62,848 bases of DNA, taken from contig JAUIDE010000011.1 of the NCBI GenBank assembly GCA_030429105.1, positions 1 to 62,848 of the forward strand, read 5' to 3'. The stretch's first letter is position 1, and every line of letters starts with the position of its first letter. The notes below the pieces were generated by a model. The model was not told where the DNA came from. It searched no databases and worked only from the letters and a program-made list of their open reading frames with translations. This document shows, piece after piece, positions 57,899 to 62,848 of the stretch. This DNA is from Alphaproteobacteria bacterium. Lineage in GTDB: Bacteria; Pseudomonadota; Alphaproteobacteria; Rhodobacterales; Rhodobacteraceae. A program made the position numbers and the translations under genes.

Positions 57899-58219
57899 TC
57901 ACTTCAGCGTCGCGAGATAGGCGACAATGTCCTCGATCTCGGCGGTCGAAAGCTCGAATGTCGGCATGTCGCCCCTGACATGCGGATTGGCGAGGAAGCC
58001 GCGGACATAATCCGGCGACCGTTCCGAGGCGATGCCGGCGAAAGCGGGCGCCACATCGGCCGTGCGCTGGCCCGTGCCAGTCGCATGGCACTCGGCGCAC
58101 CATCGTTCGGCCAGCGCCGCCCCGCGCTCGGCGGACGGCGCGGCTCCGGCGGCGAAGGCCGAAACCGCGGCGGCGAGGACGACACCGGCCGCCAGCGCGA
58201 AGAGGCCGGCCCGTCTCAC
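57899..58219 (-). CDS. Class I c-type cytochrome, periplasmic
   Basis: A 106-residue protein with a signal peptide ([18 protein letters not shown]). The heme motif is CAECH in [11 protein letters not shown], and a probable axial Met lies in [23 protein letters not shown] 58219 overlaps the icd stop (ATGA), so it is translated with isocitrate dehydrogenase. Its redox partner is not evident. Confidence 0.9.
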   Translation of the reverse strand: MRRAGLFALAAGVVLAAAVSAFAAGAAPSAERGAALAERWCAECHATGTGQRTADVAPAFAGIASERSPDYVRGFLANPHVRGDMPTFELSTAEIEDIVAYLATLK

Positions 58220-59427
58220 CCCATCGCCTTCTGCAGATTCGCGTCCACCGCGTCGAGGAAGCCGCTGGTCGTCAGCCAGCCTTGGTCCGGGCCGACGAGA
58301 AGGGCGAGGTCCTTCGTCATCTTGCCCTCCTCCACCGTCTCGACGCAGACGCGCTCCAGCGTCTCTGCGAAATGCAGGAGCTTTGCGTTGTCGTCGAGCT
58401 TGGCGCGGTGCTTCAGCCCGCCCGTCCAGGCGTAGATCGAGGCGATGGCGTTGGTGGAGGTCTCCTTGCCCTTCTGGTGCTCGCGGTAGTGCCGCGTCAC
58501 CGTGCCGTGCGCCGCCTCGGCCTCCACCGTCTTGCCGTCCGGCGTCATCAGAACGGAGGTCATCAGCCCGAGCGAGCCGAAGCCCTGCGCCACGGTGTCG
58601 GACTGCACGTCCCCGTCATAGTTCTTGCAGGCCCAGACATAGCCGCCGGACCACTTGAGCGCGGAGGCGACCATGTCGTCGATCAGCCGGTGCTCGTAGG
58701 TGATGCCCGCCGCCTTGAACTTCTCCGCGAACTCGGACTCGTAGACCTCGGCGAATAGGTCCTTGAACCGTCCGTCATAGGCCTTGAGGATCGTGTTCTT
58801 GGTGGAGAGATAGAGCGGCCAGCCGAGGCCGAGCGCATAGTTCATCGAGGCGCGGGCGAACTCGATGATGGACTCGTCGAGATTGTACATCGCCATGGTG
58901 ACGCCGGAGCCGGGGGCCTTGAAGACCTCCTTCTCGATCACCTTGCCGTCCTCGCCCTCGAACTTGATCGTAAGCTTGCCCTTGCCGGGGAAGGTGAAGT
59001 CCGTCGCCCGGTACTGGTCGCCGAAGGCGTGGCGGCCGACGACGATGGGCTTGGTCCAGCCGGGAACGAGCCGCGGCACGTTCCGGCAGATGATCGGCTG
59101 GCGGAAGATCACGCCGCCGAGGATGTTGCGGATCGTCCCGTTGGGGCTCCGCCACATCTGCTTGAGCTTGAACTCCTCCACCCGCGCCTCGTCCGGCGTG
59201 ATGGTGGCGCATTTCACGCCGACGCCGTGCTTCTTGATCGCGTTGGCGGCGTCCACGGTGATCTGGTCGTCCGTCCGGTCCCGCTCCTCGATGCCGAGGT
59301 CGTAATAGTGCAGGTCCACGTCGAGATAGGGCAGGATGAGCTTCTGCTTGATGAAGTCCCAGATGATCCGGGTCATCTCGTCGCCGTCGAGCTCGACGAC
59401 GGGGTTCGCGACTTTGATCTTGTCCAT
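58216..59427 (-). CDS. icd: NADP-dependent isocitrate dehydrogenase
   Basis: TCA-cycle enzyme converting isocitrate to 2-oxoglutarate. The protein is 403 residues, of the homodimeric type shared with eukaryotes. Signatures are [20 protein letters not shown] near the start, [40 protein letters not shown] and [18 protein letters not shown] 59427 opens [15 protein letters not shown]. The downstream cytochrome gene overlaps by 4 bp. Confidence 0.97.
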   Translation of the reverse strand: MDKIKVANPVVELDGDEMTRIIWDFIKQKLILPYLDVDLHYYDLGIEERDRTDDQITVDAANAIKKHGVGVKCATITPDEARVEEFKLKQMWRSPNGTIRNILGGVIFRQPIICRNVPRLVPGWTKPIVVGRHAFGDQYRATDFTFPGKGKLTIKFEGEDGKVIEKEVFKAPGSGVTMAMYNLDESIIEFARASMNYALGLGWPLYLSTKNTILKAYDGRFKDLFAEVYESEFAEKFKAAGITYEHRLIDDMVASALKWSGGYVWACKNYDGDVQSDTVAQGFGSLGLMTSVLMTPDGKTVEAEAAHGTVTRHYREHQKGKETSTNAIASIYAWTGGLKHRAKLDDNAKLLHFAETLERVCVETVEEGKMTKDLALLVGPDQGWLTTSGFLDAVDANLQKAMG

Positions 59428-59547
59428 TATCCCCTCTCCGGTGGCGTTCGGCCGTCTGCGGAGGCTATACCGCGCCGAGGCGGGCGCGAACAGGCCCCGC
59501 ATCACGGTTTCGGGCGCGTCGCATGCGCGCGGATACAAGGAATGCGA

Positions 59548-60357
59548 ATGATCCTGCCGGAAAAGGCGAAAGCGATGATGGAGCGGACCCTTTCGGGCGC
59601 GGCGACGGAAGGGGTGTTCATCCCCTACCGCCATGCCACGGAGATCGCGCCGCCCGGCCCCTACCCCGCCTTCGAGGCGCTGTTCGCCGCGGCGGAGCCG
59701 GCCTTCCGCGAGGTGCTGGCGGAGATCGAGGCGCGGGCCGGCGCGCTCGAAGCCTTCGCCGGGCCGCCGCCTCTGCCGCGCTGGGATCAGGATTGGTTTC
59801 CGCGGGCGGACGGGGCCGCCGCCTACGCGCTCGCCGCCTCTCGTAAGCCCGGGCGGGTGATCGAGGTCGGTTCGGGGCATTCGACCCGCTTTCTCGCCGC
59901 CGCCGGCGCGCCGGTGCTCTGCATCGACCCGGCGCCGCGGGCCGCGCTCTCCGGGCTTTCCGTCGAATGGCGGGGGGAGCTGCTTTCGGAGGCGCATCTG
60001 CCGCTCTTCGCCGCGCTGGAGCCGGGGGATTTCGCGTTCTTCGATTCGAGCCATGTGCTCGTTCCGGGTTCGGACGTGGACATGATCCTGAACCGCATCC
60101 TGCCCGCGCTGAAGCGCGGCGTGATCGTCCACGTCCATGACGTTCTGCTTCCCGATCCCTATCCGGCGGACTGGGAATGGCGGGGCTATGCGGAGCAGAA
60201 CGGGCTCGGCGGCTGGCTCCTCTCCGGCGCGCTCCGGCCGCTCTTCGCCTCGCATTACGCCGTGAGCCGGATGGGCGCGGCGCGGTCCGGCGTCCTTTCC
60301 CGCCTGCCGCTGCGCCCCGGCGCGCGGGAGACGAGCCTCTGGGCGGTGAAGGCGTGA
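59548..60357 (+). CDS. Class I SAM-dependent methyltransferase-like protein
   Basis: A 269-residue protein. The Rossmann motif is [18 protein letters not shown]. The downstream part [20 protein letters not shown] and [20 protein letters not shown] resembles methyltransferase-24 family proteins. ATG 59548 lies 6 bp after AAGGA; ATG 59542 is an alternative. The TrmJ gene overlaps its stop (GTGA). Substrate unknown. Confidence 0.78.
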   Translation: MILPEKAKAMMERTLSGAATEGVFIPYRHATEIAPPGPYPAFEALFAAAEPAFREVLAEIEARAGALEAFAGPPPLPRWDQDWFPRADGAAAYALAASRKPGRVIEVGSGHSTRFLAAAGAPVLCIDPAPRAALSGLSVEWRGELLSEAHLPLFAALEPGDFAFFDSSHVLVPGSDVDMILNRILPALKRGVIVHVHDVLLPDPYPADWEWRGYAEQNGLGGWLLSGALRPLFASHYAVSRMGAARSGVLSRLPLRPGARETSLWAVKA

Positions 60358-61127
60358 GCGCGCCCATCTTCATCCTCGTCGAGCCGCAGATGCCTGAGAA
60401 TATCGGCGGGGCGGCGCGGGCGATGTGGAATTTCGGGCTGGAGCGGCTGCGCCTCGTCGCGCCGCGGGAGGGGTGGCCGAACCCGAAGGCGGTGGCGATG
60501 GCCTCGGGCGCCGGGCGGCTGCTCGACCATGCCCGCCATTTCGAAACGACGGCGGAGGCGGTCGCGGACCTCACCCATCTCTACGCCACCACGGCGCGGC
60601 CGCGGGGCATGACGAAGCGCGTCATCGCGCCGGAGGAGGCGGCGGTGGAGATGCGGGAGCGGATCGCGGCGGGCGAACGCGTCGGCGTCCTCTTCGGGCG
60701 GGAGCGGACGGGATTGGAGACGGCGGACATCGTGCGGGCCAACACGATCATAACCGTGCCGGTGAACCCGGACTTCCCCTCGCTCAACCTCGCGCAATGC
60801 GTCCTCCTCCTCGGCTACGAATGGCGGAAGCAGGGGGGCGAGCCGACCCGCGCCGTCGCGCCCGACACGCCGGCGGCCAGCCACGAGAAGGTGGAGGGGA
60901 TGCTCGCGCATCTGGTGGAGGAGCTCGACTCCGTCCGCTTCTTCTTCCCCGAGGCGAAGCGGGAGACGATGCTGGCCAATCTCCGCAGCCTGTTCCACCG
61001 GGCCCCGCTGACGGATCAGGACGTGCGGACGCTCCGCGGCGTGATCCGCGCCCTCGCCTCCAAGCCGCGCCGCCCGCGACCCGGCGCGGCCCAGGAGGCC
61101 CCGCCGGACCCTGAAAACGAGGCCTGA
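60354..61127 (+). CDS. trmJ: tRNA (cytidine/uridine-32-2'-O)-methyltransferase TrmJ
   Basis: SPOUT-class methyltransferase of 257 residues acting on position 32 of tRNAs. Signatures are [40 protein letters not shown] and the knot closing with [20 protein letters not shown]. The C-terminal helical part ends in a charged low-complexity tail. The GTG start overlaps the methyltransferase-like gene by 4 bp. Confidence 0.93.
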   Translation: MSAPIFILVEPQMPENIGGAARAMWNFGLERLRLVAPREGWPNPKAVAMASGAGRLLDHARHFETTAEAVADLTHLYATTARPRGMTKRVIAPEEAAVEMRERIAAGERVGVLFGRERTGLETADIVRANTIITVPVNPDFPSLNLAQCVLLLGYEWRKQGGEPTRAVAPDTPAASHEKVEGMLAHLVEELDSVRFFFPEAKRETMLANLRSLFHRAPLTDQDVRTLRGVIRALASKPRRPRPGAAQEAPPDPENEA

Positions 61128-61136
61128 AACCGGCTT

Positions 61137-61168
61137 CCGAGGCCCATAACCATGGTTATCGGCCTCGG
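61137..61168. terminator. Extended 32-bp palindrome between convergent genes
   Basis: CCGAGGCC (61137-61144) pairs with GGCCTCGG (61161-61168) around the perfect palindrome ATAACCATGGTTAT (61146-61159), with one C/C mismatch on each side. It lies between trmJ (plus) and the FecR-like gene (minus). A two-way terminator is the simplest reading, although the centre has no loop and no U-run follows. Confidence 0.5.
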
Positions 61169-61228
61169 AGCATTGATATCGCTATACTTTATTCGTGATC
61201 GATTGTTTCAACCCGGCGAAGCCCCGCC

Positions 61229-61927
61229 TCAGCCGCCCTTCGCCAGCGCCGCCACCGCGGCCTCCGCTTGTGCGAGGCAGCCCGCCGCCAGCAGCGCCGG
61301 CAGCGCCTCCGCCGGGGCCGCGGCGGCGGGGACCGGCTTCAGCGCCAGCTCCCCCGGCATCTCCACGTCGTTCATCGCGATGCGGTAGCGGGCGCCCGCC
61401 GTGAAGGGGGCGTCGTCCGGCCACGCCGCCGTGCTCGCGCCCGCGGGCCAGAAGATCTCCGCCCGCGAGCCGCCCTCCCCGATCAGGGCGACCACCCGGT
61501 CCGCCTTCGCGGCGGCGAGGAAGAGCGTGGGCTTCGGCCCCGGCACGCACCAGGCGCCGTCCGCCATCAGCTGGAGCTGCGTCTCCGTCGCCGTCTCCGC
61601 ATCGCCGCTCCGCGAGGCGCCGAGCGCCGTCATCCTCTCCCGCCGCCGCACAAGCTCCGCGAGCGGGGAGGCGGCGGCGACTTGCGCGCCGCCGAGCGCC
61701 GCCCCGATGGCGCCCTCATAGGGCCCCTCGATCCGCGCCGGGCCCGCCGGGCCGATCAGCTCCAGCACCTGCCCCGCGGCGAGGGAGACGACCGTATCCG
61801 CAGGCACCATCCGCCCCGGCCCCGGCTCCGCCAGCGGCGAGGCGGTGACGACATAGTCCTGCGCCGCCAGCGGCGCGGCGAAGGCGAGAAAGAGGGCGCC
61901 GAGCGCGCCGGCGAGGATGTTCCGCAT
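61229..61927 (-). CDS. FecR-like exported protein next to an adenylate cyclase
   Basis: A 232-residue protein with a signal peptide (ILAGALGALFLAFAAPLAAQ). The first mature segment (VVSLAAGQVLELIGPAGPAR and IEGPYEG) looks like a FecR-type beta module, and an Ala/Pro-rich end follows. One Cys pair may form (DGAWCVPG and AAGCLAQAE). It starts 2 bp after the cyclase stop. It may act as a periplasmic partner of the CHASE2-type cyclase. No firm family call. Confidence 0.6.
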   Translation of the reverse strand: MRNILAGALGALFLAFAAPLAAQDYVVTASPLAEPGPGRMVPADTVVSLAAGQVLELIGPAGPARIEGPYEGAIGAALGGAQVAAASPLAELVRRRERMTALGASRSGDAETATETQLQLMADGAWCVPGPKPTLFLAAAKADRVVALIGEGGSRAEIFWPAGASTAAWPDDAPFTAGARYRIAMNDVEMPGELALKPVPAAAAPAEALPALLAAGCLAQAEAAVAALAKGG

Positions 61928-61929
61928 GG

Positions 61930-62848
61930 CTATTTCTCCTTCAGCGTGATGACGCGGCCCGTCTCGCCTTCCGCAAGTCGGGCCGCATGGAACCGCACGA
62001 GGCCGTCTTCCGGCGCGGCGGTCTGGAGCGCGGCGAAGCGCGAAGCGGCCTCCGGCGCGCATGCCGCCATCGCCTCGAAGGCGGCGAGATAATCGGGGAG
62101 CGAACGGGCGCGCGGATCGTCCTCCGCAAAGGCTTCCGCCGTCTCCTGCGGCTCGGCCCGCCCCTTGACCCGTAGCGCGCCGATGGGCCGGAAGCGCACG
62201 CCGGAAACCTCGCGGCCCGCCGCCTCCAGCGTCGCGCCCGAAATGCAGAGCCGCCCGCCGAAGGCCTTGTTCGCCCCTTCGAGCCGGGCGGCAAGGTTCA
62301 CCGTGTCGCCCATCGCCGTATAGTCGAAGAAAAGCTCCCCGCCGAAATTGCCGACCGTCGCCTCCCCGGTATGGACGCCGATCCGCGTGATCCCGAAGGG
62401 GCGCCCCGCCGCCGCCTCGGCCTTCACGAACTCCTCCGCGAAGCGGTCGAGCGCGACGGCCATCCGGATCGCCCGCGCCGCATGGTCCGGCTGGTCCACC
62501 GGCGCGTTGAAGAAGCCGACGACCGCGTCGCCGACGAACTTGTCGAGCGTGCCGCCATGTTCGATGAAGATGCGGGAGGCGCCGCCGAGATAGCGGTTCA
62601 GCATGTCCGAGAGCGCCTCCGGCGCCATCCCCTCGCAGATCGAGGTGAAGCCGGCGACATCGGTGAAGACGCAGGTGACGACGCGCCGTTCACCCCCGAG
62701 CCGCAGCGCGCCCGGCTCCGCCTCGATCCGCCGCACGATCTCGGGCGAGACGAAGCGGCCGAACGCCTCCCTGAGCCGCCGCCGCGTCTCCGAATCCCGC
62801 CGCCAGCGCGCGAGGCCGACCGCCCCGGCGGCGAGCGCGCCGGCGGCG
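61930..62848 (-). CDS. Class III adenylate/guanylate cyclase, C-terminal part (runs off the window)
   Basis: The visible 305 residues hold the end of a membrane segment (LAAGAVGLARWRRDSE), the linker AFGRFVSPEIVRRIEAEPGA and a complete cyclase domain: metal Asp in VTCVFTDVAGFTSICEGM, second Asp in LDKFVGDAVVGFFNAP, then GVHTGEATVGNFGG and YTAMGDTVNLAARLEGANK. The RFVSPEIV linker is typical of CHASE2-type cyclases, so the missing N-terminus is probably a CHASE2 sensor plus membrane helices. A GTG at 62736 should not be taken as the start. Confidence 0.9.
   Translation of the reverse strand, partial: AAGALAAGAVGLARWRRDSETRRRLREAFGRFVSPEIVRRIEAEPGALRLGGERRVVTCVFTDVAGFTSICEGMAPEALSDMLNRYLGGASRIFIEHGGTLDKFVGDAVVGFFNAPVDQPDHAARAIRMAVALDRFAEEFVKAEAAAGRPFGITRIGVHTGEATVGNFGGELFFDYTAMGDTVNLAARLEGANKAFGGRLCISGATLEAAGREVSGVRFRPIGALRVKGRAEPQETAEAFAEDDPRARSLPDYLAAFEAMAACAPEAASRFAALQTAAPEDGLVRFHAARLAEGETGRVITLKEK

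Noticed and set aside
1-62848. tRNA, rRNA, CRISPR arrays, complete insertion sequences
   Set aside because: None was seen on reading either strand. No cloverleaf-like TTCGA-containing segment, no regularly spaced repeats with spacers and no transposase gene.

Overview
The window reads as a high-GC alphaproteobacterium of the Rhodobacterales type that carries an anoxygenic photosynthesis gene cluster. Supporting signs are the bch/crt gene order, PpsR/CrtJ-type TGT-N12-ACA operators, an EcfG/PhyR general stress response, a VPLPA-CTERM protein and an MccR/ScfR-type acyl-CoA regulator. The glucosylglycerol genes suggest a salt-tolerant, probably marine, aerobic phototroph. The species cannot be named from the sequence.

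Layout. 1-8.9 kb: photosynthesis genes. On the minus strand are crtE-crtF-bchC-bchX-(small ORF)-bchY and then the start of a sulfotransferase; on the plus strand are crtD-crtC, and tspO converges on crtC. 8.9-12.1 kb: a tight minus-strand operon argC-yihY-ccmE-phzF-like-tspO. 12.1-16.5 kb: five 11-bp tandem repeats, an MFS/MATE exporter pair with a divergent HxlR regulator, and an acyltransferase. 16.7-18.1 kb: speD-speE for spermidine.

18.1-29.6 kb is a general stress response island. phyR faces nepR-ecfG-phyK, followed by small envelope, DNA-protection and membrane genes (CsbD, DUF1328, Dps, glycine-zipper lipoprotein, DUF883-type, phospholipase D-like, PLDc_N, AI-2E family, holin-like). 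Six EcfG-type promoter elements (GGAAC-N16/17-CGTT) sit in the gaps. Three are inverted repeats that read as promoters on both strands.

29.9-33.6 kb: a CoA-transferase/hydratase pair divergent from its likely ScfR-type regulator. 33.7-41.7 kb: an osmolyte and glucan locus. gpsA, a HAD phosphatase and a GT20 glucosylglycerol-phosphate synthase form one operon; divergent from it are a branching enzyme and a GH13 protein resembling glucosylglycerol hydrolase. Together these could make, dephosphorylate and break down glucosylglycerol. 41.7-46.6 kb: mlaC, mlaA and a type I secretion ABC/HlyD pair with no visible cargo. 46.6-50.9 kb: a SARP-type regulator and a large FAD oxidoreductase. 51-62.8 kb: mostly housekeeping genes (YqaA, DsbB, HNH protein, VPLPA-CTERM protein, esterase, AlkA, methyltransferases, TlpA-like, YcgN, LtaE, cytochrome c, Icd, TrmJ), ending in a FecR-like protein and a truncated class III adenylate cyclase.

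Many gene pairs overlap by 4 bp (ATGA, GTGA or TTGA), so translational coupling is the rule here. I saw no rRNA, tRNA, CRISPR array or intact insertion sequence.
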